Made by a program: the position numbers and the translations under genes | Notes under the pieces: generated by a model | The model's database searches: none | The model's input: only the letters and a program-made list of their open reading frames with translations | Told to the model about the DNA's origin: nothing | Shown: piece after piece, positions 23,696-32,277 of the stretch | Layout: each line of letters begins with the position of its first letter | Position numbering within the stretch: the stretch's first letter is position 1 | From: DASXBA01 sp036406475 | GTDB lineage: Bacteria > Actinomycetota > Thermoleophilia > Solirubrobacterales > Thermoleophilaceae | Reading direction: 5' to 3' | DNA: 43,557 nucleotides | Assembly (NCBI GenBank): GCA_036406475.1 | Contig: DASXBA010000084.1 | Coordinates: 1-43,557, forward strand

Positions 23696-25073
23696 TCGTG
23701 TTGGTCTGCGCTGTGCCGCTCGGCGTCTCGATGCGCTGCTCGCGCTCGTCGATCGGCTCGTAGTCGCGCTCGCGCTCGCCGGTGTACACCTGCCGCGGCC
23801 GCGCGATCTTGGTCTCGTCGTCGTCGAGCATCTCGCGCCACTGGGCGACCCAGCCGGAGGTCCGCGGGATGGCAAACATCACCGTGAACATGTCCTTGGG
23901 CAGGTTGAGCGCCTCGTAGATCAGGCCCGAGTAGAAGTCGACGTTCGGGTAGAGCTTGCGGTCGGTGAAGTAGTCGTCGTCGAGGGCGCGCTTCTCGAGC
24001 TCCGTGGCGATCTCGAGCTTGGGGTTCTTCCCCGTGACCTCGAACACCTCCTCGACGTGCTTCTTGATGATGCGCGCTCGCGGGTCGTAGTTCTTGTAGA
24101 CGCGGTGACCGAAGCCCATGAGGCGCTCCTCGCGGTTCTTCACGCCCTCGAGGAAGTCGGGGATGTTGTCCACCGACTCGATCCGCTCGAGCATCCGGAC
24201 GGCCGACTCGTTGGCGCCGCCGTGCAGCGGGCCGTAGAGCGCGGCCACGCCGGCGGCGACGGCCGAGTAGGGGTCGACCTGTGACGAGCCGACTCCGCGC
24301 ACCGCGTTGGTCGAGCAGTTCTGCTCGTGATCGGCGTGCAGGATCCAGAGGACGTCGAGGGCCCGCTCGAGCCGGGGATCCGGCTCGTACTTGACCTCGG
24401 TCATCTTGTACATCATCGAGAGGAAGTTGCCGGGGTAGCTCAGGTCGTTGTCCGGATAGACGTAGGGCAGCCCGAGGTTGTGCCGATAGGCGAAGGCGGC
24501 GAGCGTCGGCATCTTCGCGATCAGCCGCACGGCCGCCATGTGGCGCTCGGTGTCGTCGTCGATCTTCTTGGCGTCCGGATAGAAGGTCGAGAGTGCGCCG
24601 ACCGTGGCGAGCAGCATGCCCATCGGGTGGGCGTCGTAGCGGAAGCCCTCCACGAAGACCTTGAGGTTCTCGTGGACGTAGGTGTGGTGTGTGATCTCGA
24701 AGATCCACTGGTCGAGCTGGTCCCGGGTGGGGAGCTCGCCGTAGATGAGGAGGTAGGCGACCTCCAGGTAGGTCGAGTCCTCGCAGAGCTGCTCGATCGG
24801 GTAGCCGCGGTATTCGAGGATTCCCTCCTCGCCGTCGATGAACGTGACCGCGCTGCGACACGACGCGGTGTTGGTGAACGCCGGGTCGTAGGACATCAGC
24901 CCGAAGTCGTCCTCCGAGACCTTGATGTCGCGGAAGTCCATGGCCCGCACCGTGCCGTCAGTCACCTCGACGTCGTAGCTCTCGCCGGTGCGGTTGTCGG
25001 TGATGCTCAAGCTGTCCTGAGCGGTGGCCACGCCCCCGCCGTTCTCTTCCCGCTGCTTCTGCTCGTCTGCCAT
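23679..25073 (-). CDS. gltA: Citrate synthase
   Basis: A 464-residue citrate synthase (acetyl-CoA + oxaloacetate to citrate), first step of the TCA cycle. The active-site segments are ILHADHEQNCST, GPLHGGANE with the citrate-binding His, and MGFGHRVYKNYDPR. The C-terminal RPRQVYTGE is the usual end, with an extra tail of about 25 residues (ETPSGTAQTNTINPAS). The N-terminal extension with a small beta domain is that of type II enzymes. ATG 25073 has GGAGAG three bases upstream. It is not linked to kgd, which lies 17 kb away. Confidence 0.97.
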   Translation of the reverse strand: MADEQKQREENGGGVATAQDSLSITDNRTGESYDVEVTDGTVRAMDFRDIKVSEDDFGLMSYDPAFTNTASCRSAVTFIDGEEGILEYRGYPIEQLCEDSTYLEVAYLLIYGELPTRDQLDQWIFEITHHTYVHENLKVFVEGFRYDAHPMGMLLATVGALSTFYPDAKKIDDDTERHMAAVRLIAKMPTLAAFAYRHNLGLPYVYPDNDLSYPGNFLSMMYKMTEVKYEPDPRLERALDVLWILHADHEQNCSTNAVRGVGSSQVDPYSAVAAGVAALYGPLHGGANESAVRMLERIESVDNIPDFLEGVKNREERLMGFGHRVYKNYDPRARIIKKHVEEVFEVTGKNPKLEIATELEKRALDDDYFTDRKLYPNVDFYSGLIYEALNLPKDMFTVMFAIPRTSGWVAQWREMLDDDETKIARPRQVYTGERERDYEPIDEREQRIETPSGTAQTNTINPAS

Positions 25074-25115
25074 CCGCTCTCCTCGCGTTTCGTCTCTACC
25101 CCGGATTGTGACGAA

Positions 25116-25421
25116 CTACCCGCCTCGCCCCCGGAACCGGGACAGCAGCGAGCTCCGGGGCGGGTCCGGCAGGTCGGCGGCCTCGGCGGCGGAGATGGTC
25201 AGGGTCACGGCTCTCTCCGCCGTGCGGGCGACCTCCGGGGCGTCGACGAAGCAGCGGCGGCCGTTCTCGAGCTCGATGACCAGGCCGTCGAAGATGTTCT
25301 CGCGGTAGTTGTCGAGCGACTCGACGACCGTCCCGACCACGGTCTCCTCGCTCGAGTAGACCGGCGTGCCGCGCTTCAGCTCCGAGTGGTGGATCGCGTG
25401 GCCGTCGTCGATCGGGCTCAT
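25116..25421 (-). CDS. Small PRC-barrel-like protein
   Basis: A 101-residue cytoplasmic protein. The stretch LKRGTPVYSSEETVVGTVVE, followed by a second strand set (FDGLVIELENGRRCFVDAPEV), is the pattern of a PRC-barrel or DUF2171 beta barrel. Function unknown. ATG 25421 lies five bases after the stop of the upstream small membrane protein gene, so the two are probably co-transcribed, and citrate synthase follows 42 bases downstream on the same strand. Confidence 0.7.
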   Translation of the reverse strand: MSPIDDGHAIHHSELKRGTPVYSSEETVVGTVVESLDNYRENIFDGLVIELENGRRCFVDAPEVARTAERAVTLTISAAEAADLPDPPRSSLLSRFRGRGG

Positions 25422-25425
25422 GCCC

Positions 25426-25656
25426 TCAGAGTGGCAGGAGGACCGCCGTCTGTCCGCTGCTTCCGGTCTCTTCGTTCTCGGTGGCCCCGACGTAGATCGC
25501 GCTGAAGATCGCGGCGACCACCAGCACGACCGAGATGGCGCCCACGAGCTTGGCCGTGCCGCTCGAGCTCGGGAAGTCCTCGCGGGTGATCCCGATGAAG
25601 GAGAGGATCAGCGCCCAGCAGGCAAGGATCCCGCCGCAGACGTGGAAGGCGTTCAC
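25426..25656 (-). CDS. Small two-helix membrane protein, 76 aa
   Basis: A 76-residue protein with two membrane helices (about 4-24, HVCGGILACWALILSFIGI, and about 36-60, KLVGAISVVLVVAAIFSAIYVG) and a short acidic tail. Similar small proteins occur in Thermoleophilia; function is unknown. It starts with GTG 25656. It is the first gene of a small unit with the PRC-barrel-like gene. Confidence 0.7.
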   Translation of the reverse strand: MNAFHVCGGILACWALILSFIGITREDFPSSSGTAKLVGAISVVLVVAAIFSAIYVGATENEETGSSGQTAVLLPL

Positions 25657-25859
25657 GGGCGGGAAATCTACCGGAGCCTGCTGCCGCCCGGCCTGGGAGC
25701 CGCCCCGGTCGTTTCCCGGGCTGGGTAGGAAGGGGCTCGGCCGCCCGCGCCCGACCCGGGACCGCCCGGAGCCCTGCCGGCTCGCCGCCTCCGCGGAGCG
25801 GAGATCTTTACCGAGGAATCACATCGGCCTTAGCTTGGCCCGTCACCGTTCCGGGCGAG
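25657..25859. other. Intergenic region between divergent small genes
   Basis: About 200 bases without a convincing gene. It separates the minus-strand small membrane protein from the plus-strand zinc-ribbon protein and probably holds both promoters. I see no clear -35/-10 pair or strong palindrome. Confidence 0.4.
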
Positions 25860-26066
25860 ATGCCGACACTTCTGGACAACGTCCGCCACGTCCTGGCGCC
25901 GCGTGTAGGCGCGCGCCCGGTGTGCCTCGTGTGCGGACGGGCGGTGGCGCCGCGCGACGAAAGCATGCGGCTGCGCGGGGGCGTGGTCGTGCACCGTGCC
26001 TGCGCCACCTATGACATGCGTCGCCGCCGGGTCGGGTCCGGGCGTCTGGGTTACCCGCGTTCCTGA
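25860..26066 (+). CDS. Small zinc-ribbon-like protein, 68 aa
   Basis: A 68-residue protein with CLVCGRAV near residue 22 and VVHRACATY near residue 47. This C-x2-C ... H-x2-C set would bind one zinc ion. The region between (APRDESMRLRGG) is also typical of small treble-clef or ribbon proteins in these bacteria. A basic C-terminus may bind nucleic acid. ATG 25860 has a weak GGGCGAG upstream. Its neighbours are divergent or convergent, so it is a single-gene unit. Function unknown. Confidence 0.65.
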   Translation: MPTLLDNVRHVLAPRVGARPVCLVCGRAVAPRDESMRLRGGVVVHRACATYDMRRRRVGSGRLGYPRS

Positions 26067-26095
26067 GGCCCGAGCCCGACGGCGTCAGCGACGCG

Positions 26096-26356
26096 TCAGT
26101 GCGAGCGGATGCGGCGGCTGCGGGCGACCCTGACGCGCGCGGGCGAGCGCGGCGGGGGCTCGGCGTGGGGGCCGCGCCGCGGCGGTCGCGGATGGCGCGG
26201 CAGCTTAGGCGGATGGCGGTCCGAGCCTCCGCGGCCCGGTTCGTCGGGCTCGAGCTCCGGCTCCGCGCGGATCGCGTACCAGACGAGGCAGAGCAGCATG
26301 ACGATCGGAATCTTGAGAACCAGCGCCAGCCAAAATACGGCCCAGAAACCGTCCAC
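26096..26356 (-). CDS. Small membrane protein with basic Pro-rich tail, 86 aa
   Basis: An 86-residue protein with one N-terminal membrane helix (about 4-28, FWAVFWLALVLKIPIVMLLC) followed by an acidic patch (RAEPELEPDEP) and a long Pro/Arg/His-rich cytoplasmic tail. The helix is like those of other short actinobacterial proteins of unknown role. GTG 26356 is the likely start. It lies 30 bases downstream of the SDR gene and could be the end of the catabolic operon or a separate unit. Confidence 0.6.
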   Translation of the reverse strand: MDGFWAVFWLALVLKIPIVMLLCLVWYAIRAEPELEPDEPGRGGSDRHPPKLPRHPRPPRRGPHAEPPPRSPARVRVARSRRIRSH

Positions 26357-26386
26357 GGGCGCATGGTACCCAGGTCGCGGGGCCGA

Positions 26387-27055
26387 CTACCAGTCGAGCG
26401 GGCGGCGGTCGCGGAAGAAGCCGTTCGTGGGGCCGTCCGCGGGCAGCGTGGCGAGCCAGACGATCGTGTCCGCGGCCTCCTCGGGCGAGCGCGGGGCGGC
26501 GGACCCGCCCATGTCCGTGTGCACCCAGCCTGGGCACATGGCGTTGACCTTGACGTCGCCCGCCGCCGCGAGCGCGAACTGCCTGGTCATCGCGTTGAGG
26601 GCGGCCTTGGAGATGCTGTAGGCGGGGCTGTAGGAGGTCATCTTCGTGATCTGGCCGGCGCCGCTCGAGACGTTCACGACCCTGCCGTAGCCGCGCTCGA
26701 CCATCCCGGGGAGGAGGCGCGCACAGGTGCGGAAGGGGCCGAAGAAGTTGGCCTCGAAGGTGGCGCGCAGGGTGTGCTCGTCGAGGTCGAGCATCCCGCG
26801 TCCCTCGTCGAGGAGCACGCCGGCGTTGTTCACGAGAACGTCGATCTCCATGTCTGCCAGCTCGTCCACGCTGGCCGCGTCGGTCACATCCAGCTGGGCG
26901 TAGTCCACGCCGAGGTCGTCGGCGGCCGCGCGGCCCGCGTCCGCATCGCGGCTCGTCAGGACCACCCGCAGCCCCGCGGCCGCGAGCTGGCGAGCGGCCT
27001 CGAGCCCGATACCGCGATTGCCGCCGGTGACGAGCGCGGTTCGCTCAGGCGGCAC
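26387..27055 (-). CDS. SDR-family oxidoreductase (222 aa)
   Basis: A short classical SDR: TGGNRGIG (10-17), NNAG, Ser in NVSSGAGQ and the YSISK dyad. It resembles carbonyl-reductase-like SDRs (TGGNRGIG, VNAMCPGWVHTDMGG), which reduce ketones or aldehydes with NADPH. GTG 27055 lies 11 bases inside the end of the MOSC gene. It forms a pair with MOSC at the end of the catabolic operon; whether it belongs to that pathway is unclear. Confidence 0.85.
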   Translation of the reverse strand: MPPERTALVTGGNRGIGLEAARQLAAAGLRVVLTSRDADAGRAAADDLGVDYAQLDVTDAASVDELADMEIDVLVNNAGVLLDEGRGMLDLDEHTLRATFEANFFGPFRTCARLLPGMVERGYGRVVNVSSGAGQITKMTSYSPAYSISKAALNAMTRQFALAAAGDVKVNAMCPGWVHTDMGGSAAPRSPEEAADTIVWLATLPADGPTNGFFRDRRPLDW

Positions 27056-27671
27056 GGCTGCTCGCCCAGTCGCGCCAGGCCAGCGGGAGCGCCGGGGCGT
27101 CGAGCAGGCGCGGGGCGAGCGACTGGTCGAAGAGGCGCGCCTCGGAGATAAGGGCGACCGTGACTCCGTGGTCCGGGTGCTCGAGGACCTCCACGGTGTC
27201 GCCCGCGGCGATCGTGCCCTCCTCGATCACCCGCAGGTAGGCGCCCGGCCGCAGCGCCCGGCCGAACGTCTTGACGAAGCGCGGGTCGTCCATCTTCACG
27301 CCGAGCTTCCAGCACGGGATTCGCGGCGCGGACACCTCCAGCAGCGCCTCGCCCACCCGCCAGCGCTCGCCGACGAGGGCGCCGGTCACCTCGATCCCGC
27401 GCAGCGTGAGGTTCTCGCCGAACGTGCCGTCCTCGAGCTCGCGGCCGAGCTGCGCCTCCCACCAGTCGGCGTCCTCGCGCGCGTAGGAGTAGACGGCCAT
27501 GTCCGGGCCGCCGTGGACGCGGCGGTCCGCCTGGACGTCGCCGTCGAGCCCCTCGCGGCCGGCGTGGACGCGGCCCGCGGCCGGCAGCTTCCAGATCCCC
27601 GTCCTGACCGGCTTGCCGCGGCGCTCGATCGTGCGGACGTCTGCGAGGTTCACGGACAGGACCGAGCCCAT
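27045..27671 (-). CDS. MOSC-domain protein (YiiM-like)
   Basis: A 208-residue MOSC domain protein. Typical segments are VHGGPDMAVYSYAREDADWW, FGENLTLRG, and PRIPCWKLG, whose cysteine is the one that binds molybdenum cofactor or sulfur in MOSC proteins; TFGRALRPGAY follows. YiiM-type members reduce N-hydroxylated compounds. The start is ATG 27671, ten bases after the upstream SDR gene, so it is probably transcribed with the catabolic operon. The moaA gene of the window could supply cofactor. Confidence 0.88.
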   Translation of the reverse strand: MGSVLSVNLADVRTIERRGKPVRTGIWKLPAAGRVHAGREGLDGDVQADRRVHGGPDMAVYSYAREDADWWEAQLGRELEDGTFGENLTLRGIEVTGALVGERWRVGEALLEVSAPRIPCWKLGVKMDDPRFVKTFGRALRPGAYLRVIEEGTIAAGDTVEVLEHPDHGVTVALISEARLFDQSLAPRLLDAPALPLAWRDWASSRAA

Positions 27672-27681
27672 CCGTTTGAGG

Positions 27682-28566
27682 CTACTCGCGCGCCGCCCGC
27701 GAGTCGGGAACGAGGCGATAGCCGGCGCTCCGCACGGCGCCCATCGGGCCGGGGGACACCACGTCGGCGATTGCCGCCATGTTGCCGAGGTGCGTGCCCA
27801 TCCGGCGGGGCCGGTGGACGATGGCGTCGACGACCCACTCCGCCGCCTGCTCGGGGCTGAGCGATGGCATCGTCCGGTAGATCTTGGTCGGCGTGATCAT
27901 CGGCGTCCGCACGAGCGGCATCTGGAGCGAGCTGACCTGGACGCCGTCGCGCCCGATCTCCGCCGCGATGCAGTCGGAGAAGGCCTCGAGCGCCGCCTTC
28001 GAGGCGATGTACGCCGAGAAGCGCGGCACGCGGAAGTAGACCCCCGTGGTGGAGACGTTGATGAGCTGTCCCGACCCGCGCTCGCGCATCCCCGGCAGGA
28101 AGCCGAGCGTCAGCCGGACCGGGCCCAGGTAGTTGAGCTGCATGGTCCGCTCGAAGTCGTGGAAGCGGTCGTACGAGAGGTGGATCGAGCGGCGGATCGA
28201 CTTGCCCGCGTTGTTCACGAGCACGTCGACGCGGCCGTGGTCGGCCAGCACACGCTGGATCAGCTCGTCGATCGCGTCCATGTCGGAGAGGTCGCAGGGG
28301 AGGGCGTGCGCGTCGCCCGCGCCGGCGGCGAGCTCCTCGAGCTTGTCGCGGCTGCGGGCGACCAGCAGCACCCGGGCGCCGGCCTCCCCCAGCCGGACCG
28401 CTGCGGCCTCGCCGATGCCCGAGGAGGCGCCGGTGAGCAGCACGGTCTTGCCGGCCACCGCCTTCTCGAGCGAGGGGGCTCCCGTAACGCGCCCCACCAC
28501 CCGGCTGACGACGCCGGTCGGCCTGTTGATCAGCCCGGAGACGATCTTCGGGCCGGAGATCCTCAC
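27682..28566 (-). CDS. SDR-family oxidoreductase with N-terminal extension
   Basis: A 294-residue SDR. About 40 residues precede the Rossmann motif TGASSGIG; NNAG, Ser in NVSTTG and YIASK follow. The N-terminal extension and the C-terminal helices (MGTHLGNMAAIADVVSPGP) are like those of SDRs found beside acyl-CoA synthetases in actinobacteria (lipid-type substrates, possibly membrane-associated). GTG 28566 overlaps the ligase stop by GTGA, so it is translationally coupled to the ligase. Last gene of the 8-gene coupled chain that starts at 36302. Confidence 0.87.
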   Translation of the reverse strand: MRISGPKIVSGLINRPTGVVSRVVGRVTGAPSLEKAVAGKTVLLTGASSGIGEAAAVRLGEAGARVLLVARSRDKLEELAAGAGDAHALPCDLSDMDAIDELIQRVLADHGRVDVLVNNAGKSIRRSIHLSYDRFHDFERTMQLNYLGPVRLTLGFLPGMRERGSGQLINVSTTGVYFRVPRFSAYIASKAALEAFSDCIAAEIGRDGVQVSSLQMPLVRTPMITPTKIYRTMPSLSPEQAAEWVVDAIVHRPRRMGTHLGNMAAIADVVSPGPMGAVRSAGYRLVPDSRAARE

Positions 28567-30188
28567 GGCTGCTGCTCGGCGAGCTGGCGCTTGAGGATCT
28601 TGCCCGCCGGGTTGCGCGGGAGCTCGTCGACGAAGACCACCTCGCGCGGCACCTTGAAGCGCGCCAGGTTCTCGCGGATGAACGACTTGACGTCGTCCTC
28701 GCTGAGCTCGCGCCGCGGCACGAGGAACACGCGCAGGCGCTGTCCGTACTGCTCGTCCGGCACGCCGAGGGCGGCAGCCTCCTCGACGTCCTCGTGGGTG
28801 GCGAGCAGCTCCTCGATCTCGCGGGGGAAGACGTTCTCGCCGCCGGAGACGATCATCTCGTCGTCGCGGCCGTCGACGAACAGCCGCCCCGCCTCGTCGA
28901 AGTGGCCGACGTCGCCGGTGGACATCAGCCCGTCGATGATCTCCTTGGTGCCGCCGCCCGTGTAGCCCTCGAAGGGCAGGACGTTGCCGACGAAGATGCG
29001 GCCCGTCTCGCCGCGGGCCGCCGGACGGCCATCCGCGTCGTAGAGCCGGACCCTGGTGCCGAATGGCGGCCGGCCGGCGCAGCCGGGCGCCGCGCGCAGG
29101 TCCTCGGGCGTGCCGATCGTGGCCCAGGCGACCTCGGTCGAGCCGTAGAGGTTGTAGACCACGTCGCCGAAGCGGTCCATCGCCCGGCGCGCCAGGTCGC
29201 CCTCGAGCTGCGAGCCGCTCACGAAGATGATCCGCAGCGCGGAGGTGTCGTGCCTGGCCAGCTCGTCGTCGCCGAGGGCGAGAATCCGCTGGAGCATCAC
29301 CGGCACCACGATCAGGGCGGTGGTCCGCCGCTCGGCCACCGCCGCGAGCGTCTGCTGCGGTTCGAAGCGGCGCTTGATCACGAGCGTCGAGCCGAGGCCC
29401 ATGGCAACCGCCGCGTGCGCGAAGCCGAGCGCGTGGAAAAGCGGCGCCGCCACGTAGGTGGCCTCCTCCGAGCGGAACGGCACCTTCGACAAGAGGGCGC
29501 CCACCGCAGCGAGCGAGCGCGGCTGGGTGCGGGGCGCGCCCTTGGGCGTGCCGGTCGTGCCGCTCGTGAGCATCACGACCGACGACTGGCCGTCGGGCGC
29601 CGGCGGCGGGGACGGGTCGCCGGACTCGATCAGCTCCTCGAGCGTCGGCACGTCGGGCTCGGAGTCGGTCCAGGCCAGGAAGCGCCCGCGCGGCGCCGCA
29701 ACGCCCTCGACCATGCCCGTGAACTCCTCGTCGTGGATGAGCGCCTCGACGTTCTCCCGCTCGCAGACGTCGCGCACCTGCGGGCCGGCGAAGTCGGTGT
29801 TGAGGTAGAGCGCTCGCGCGCCCGACTTGGCGCACGCGTAGGTGGCGTCGAGGAAGCCGCGGTGGTTGCGGCAGTAGATGGCGACGCTGGTGCCCTCGCC
29901 GATGCCGCGGCTGCGGAGGGCGTTCGCCAGGGCGTTGGAGCGGCGGTCGAGGTCGGCGAAGCTGAGCTCGCCCAGCTCGTCGACGAGCGCCGTGCGCTCG
30001 CCGTGCCGGAGCGCCGCGATGCTTAGCTCGCCGCCGAGCACGCCATAGCGGCGGAGCGCCTGGATCGCCTGGAAGGTCCGCTGGGGCGACTCGACCCCCA
30101 GCATGCCTGCGCGGACGGCCGAGCCGAGCGAGTGGAGCTCCACCGCGGCGCGCATGCCGAGGCGGACGGGGATCTCGGCGACGCTCAT
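28563..30188 (-). CDS. Acyl-CoA synthetase (AMP-dependent, FadD-like)
   Basis: A 541-residue ANL-superfamily ligase that activates a carboxylic acid to its CoA thioester through an acyl-AMP. The motifs are TSGTTGTPKGAPR (A3), YGSTE (A5), STGDVGHFDEAGRLFVDGR (A7-A8 region) and NPAGKILKR (A10, with the catalytic Lys). The N-terminal 60 residues are longer than in short-chain ligases, as in the FadD-type enzymes for bulky or long acids. ATG 30188 overlaps the upstream hydrolase by ATGA. In the pathway it would prepare the acid for the two acyl-CoA dehydrogenases encoded upstream. Confidence 0.92.
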   Translation of the reverse strand: MSVAEIPVRLGMRAAVELHSLGSAVRAGMLGVESPQRTFQAIQALRRYGVLGGELSIAALRHGERTALVDELGELSFADLDRRSNALANALRSRGIGEGTSVAIYCRNHRGFLDATYACAKSGARALYLNTDFAGPQVRDVCERENVEALIHDEEFTGMVEGVAAPRGRFLAWTDSEPDVPTLEELIESGDPSPPPAPDGQSSVVMLTSGTTGTPKGAPRTQPRSLAAVGALLSKVPFRSEEATYVAAPLFHALGFAHAAVAMGLGSTLVIKRRFEPQQTLAAVAERRTTALIVVPVMLQRILALGDDELARHDTSALRIIFVSGSQLEGDLARRAMDRFGDVVYNLYGSTEVAWATIGTPEDLRAAPGCAGRPPFGTRVRLYDADGRPAARGETGRIFVGNVLPFEGYTGGGTKEIIDGLMSTGDVGHFDEAGRLFVDGRDDEMIVSGGENVFPREIEELLATHEDVEEAAALGVPDEQYGQRLRVFLVPRRELSEDDVKSFIRENLARFKVPREVVFVDELPRNPAGKILKRQLAEQQP

Positions 30189-31414
30189 TCGCCCAGGGCC
30201 GCGAGCTGGCGCGGGCTCGGGTCGGCGTGGCGGCCGCGCACGGTTGTCAGGAAGCGCTCCACGGATTCGATGACCGGCACGCTACGCCAGCTGGCCACGA
30301 GATCGAAGGCATGCTGGGCGCCCTTCAGCTCGGCGTAGAGCACCGGCGCTTGCGAAGTGGCCCTCAGCCGCTCCACGAAGCGCCTCGCCTCGTCGATCCC
30401 GATCAGCGTGTCCTTCTCGCCGGCGATCACGAACGTCGGCGGCGCAGCGGCGTGCACGCGGTGGACCGGCGAGGCCGCCCGGAAGCGCTCGGGCTCGTCG
30501 CGGCGCCTCGTCTTGAACACGAGCCGCTCGAGCACCTGGTGGACGGCCTTGAGGTGGATGCCCTCATCGTCGAGCAGGTCGTAGACGCCGTAGAAGGGGA
30601 CGGCCGCGGCCACCGAGGTGTCGGCGTCCTCGAAGCCGGGCTGGAAGTCCGGGTCGCCGGCCGTGAGCGCCGCCAGTGCGGACAGGTGACCGCCGGCCGA
30701 GCCGCCGGTGATCGCGACGAAGGAGGGGTCGACGTCCCATTCCTCGGCGTGCTCCCGCACCCAGGCGATGGCGCGCTTGACGTCCACGATCTGCGCCGGC
30801 CAGGTGGCCCAGGGGCTGAGCCGGTAGTCGATGTTGAAGCCGACCCAGCCGTTGGCGGCCAGGTGGCTCAGGAGCGGGACCCCCTGCTCGTGCCTCGAGC
30901 CGATCACCCAGGCGCCGCCGTGGATCTGGACGATCGCGGGCCGCGGCTCCTCCGCCGGCGCGTCCGGCATGTAGACGTCGAGCTTCTGGCTGCGCGTGTA
31001 CTTGATGCCGCGCACGCAGCGGACGCCGGCGCGGCGCCTGGCGAGGAAGGGGAGGGCGATCTCGTGCCGGGGATAGGGCGCGGCCGGCTCGCCGGGGTCG
31101 AGCTCCGCCACCGCCTCCTCCAGGTCCTCGGCGCTCCGGCGCGCGGCGACGATCCGCGGCATCGCCACGCCGACCGCCACGAGCACGCCGCCGAGCCCGA
31201 CGAGGCCCCTCGGGTGCTCCAGGCCGCCGAGCGCGACCAGGACCGCGGCGGCCACGAGGTCGAAGACGACCAGGAACGGCGCCAGCTCGACCGTCACCCA
31301 GGCGGCGACCCAGCTCGGCAGCGCCAGCGCGATGTTGCGCAGCGGGCGCAGGGCGTTGACCACGCCGAGGAGGGCGAGGATTCCGAGCACGAGGAGGAGC
31401 GTCGACGCCGTCAC
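30185..31414 (-). CDS. Alpha/beta hydrolase of the HSL/esterase group, membrane-anchored
   Basis: A 409-residue esterase-like protein. Three N-terminal membrane helices (about 4-22, 36-62 and 70-90) precede a hydrolase domain of the hormone-sensitive-lipase/BD-FAE type: oxyanion-hole HGGAWVIG, nucleophile Ser in GGSAGG, acid Asp in AGEKDTLIG and His in GAQHAF. It would hydrolyse esters at the membrane, for example those formed by the monooxygenase. GTG 31414 and the end are joined by 4-base overlaps to the neighbours, so it belongs to the same coupled operon. Confidence 0.88.
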   Translation of the reverse strand: MTASTLLLVLGILALLGVVNALRPLRNIALALPSWVAAWVTVELAPFLVVFDLVAAAVLVALGGLEHPRGLVGLGGVLVAVGVAMPRIVAARRSAEDLEEAVAELDPGEPAAPYPRHEIALPFLARRRAGVRCVRGIKYTRSQKLDVYMPDAPAEEPRPAIVQIHGGAWVIGSRHEQGVPLLSHLAANGWVGFNIDYRLSPWATWPAQIVDVKRAIAWVREHAEEWDVDPSFVAITGGSAGGHLSALAALTAGDPDFQPGFEDADTSVAAAVPFYGVYDLLDDEGIHLKAVHQVLERLVFKTRRRDEPERFRAASPVHRVHAAAPPTFVIAGEKDTLIGIDEARRFVERLRATSQAPVLYAELKGAQHAFDLVASWRSVPVIESVERFLTTVRGRHADPSPRQLAALGE

Positions 31415-32277
31415 CGCGCCTCCAGTCTGATGACGCGGTCCGCGAAGCGCGTCACCAGGTTCGCCACGCGCTCCGGCTGTTCCACCTGGGCGCAGTGGCC
31501 GCAGCGCTCGAGCACCACGAGCTCGGCGCCGTCGACCGCGTCGAGCACGCGCCGCGCGCCCTTGATCGGCGTCAGCAGGTCGCGGTCGCCCCAGATCAGC
31601 TGGACCGGCCGGCAGACGCGCGAGAGGTCGAAGGCCGTGCGCAGCTCGCCGAGCAGGCGGCGGGCGTCGCGGACCACGCGGGCGACGTCGGCGCGGCTCG
31701 AGTACTGGGCGGCGTAGTCGGCCACGAGCGCCCGGTCGGCGCGGCTCCCGTTGAACACTGCGAAGCGCGGATAGGTGGCTCGGACCGCCCAGCGGATCAC
31801 GCTCGCAGGCAGGGGCACGGGAGCGTTTACCACCCGGTGCAGCAGCCGGTCGCGCTCGAACAGGTCGACCCAGGGTTGATGGCCGAGGCCGCCCGGCGAG
31901 ATCGCGACGACGGCCGCGAGCGGCAGGTCCGGGTCCTGCGCGGCCCGCAATCCGGCGACACCTCCGAGCGAGTTGCCCACGATCAGCGGCGGCTCTTCCT
32001 GCTCGCGCACGAGCGCGGCCGTGAAGCGGTCGAGCTGGGGCAGCATCGGGCCGGCGGCGAAGCGATCGCCGCGACCCGCGAGCCGATCCGCCTCGCCGAA
32101 GCCGGGCAGGTCGAACGCGACCGCTCGCCGGCCGCGTTCGCCGAGCTCCCGCAGCAGCGGGCGCCAGGTGTCTGCGCTGTCCGAGTAGCCATGGAGGAGC
32201 ATGAGCGGCGGGCCCTCGCCCTCGATCTCGAGGACGCGGGTGCGTACGCCCGCGACCGTGGCCCGCCGCTCGATCAG
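31411..32277 (-). CDS. Alpha/beta hydrolase, apparently with a CTG start
   Basis: A 288-residue soluble alpha/beta hydrolase: oxyanion segment MLLHGYSD, nucleophile Ser in VGNSLGG, Asp in WGDRDLLTP and His in ERCGHCAQ. It is of the C-C-bond/epoxide hydrolase or haloalkane type, so it may open lactones or cleave ring-fission products. No ATG, GTG or TTG exists in frame between the homology start and well inside the upstream SDR. A CTG at 32277-32275 forms CTGA with the SDR stop, exactly like the ATGA/GTGA joints of this operon, so CTG is taken as the start. The next ATG would remove the first beta strands. Confidence 0.85.
   Translation of the reverse strand: MIERRATVAGVRTRVLEIEGEGPPLMLLHGYSDSADTWRPLLRELGERGRRAVAFDLPGFGEADRLAGRGDRFAAGPMLPQLDRFTAALVREQEEPPLIVGNSLGGVAGLRAAQDPDLPLAAVVAISPGGLGHQPWVDLFERDRLLHRVVNAPVPLPASVIRWAVRATYPRFAVFNGSRADRALVADYAAQYSSRADVARVVRDARRLLGELRTAFDLSRVCRPVQLIWGDRDLLTPIKGARRVLDAVDGAELVVLERCGHCAQVEQPERVANLVTRFADRVIRLEAR

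Noticed and set aside
27045..27671. MOSC protein and moaA as one molybdenum operon
   Set aside because: They are 7.5 kb apart with many unrelated genes between them.
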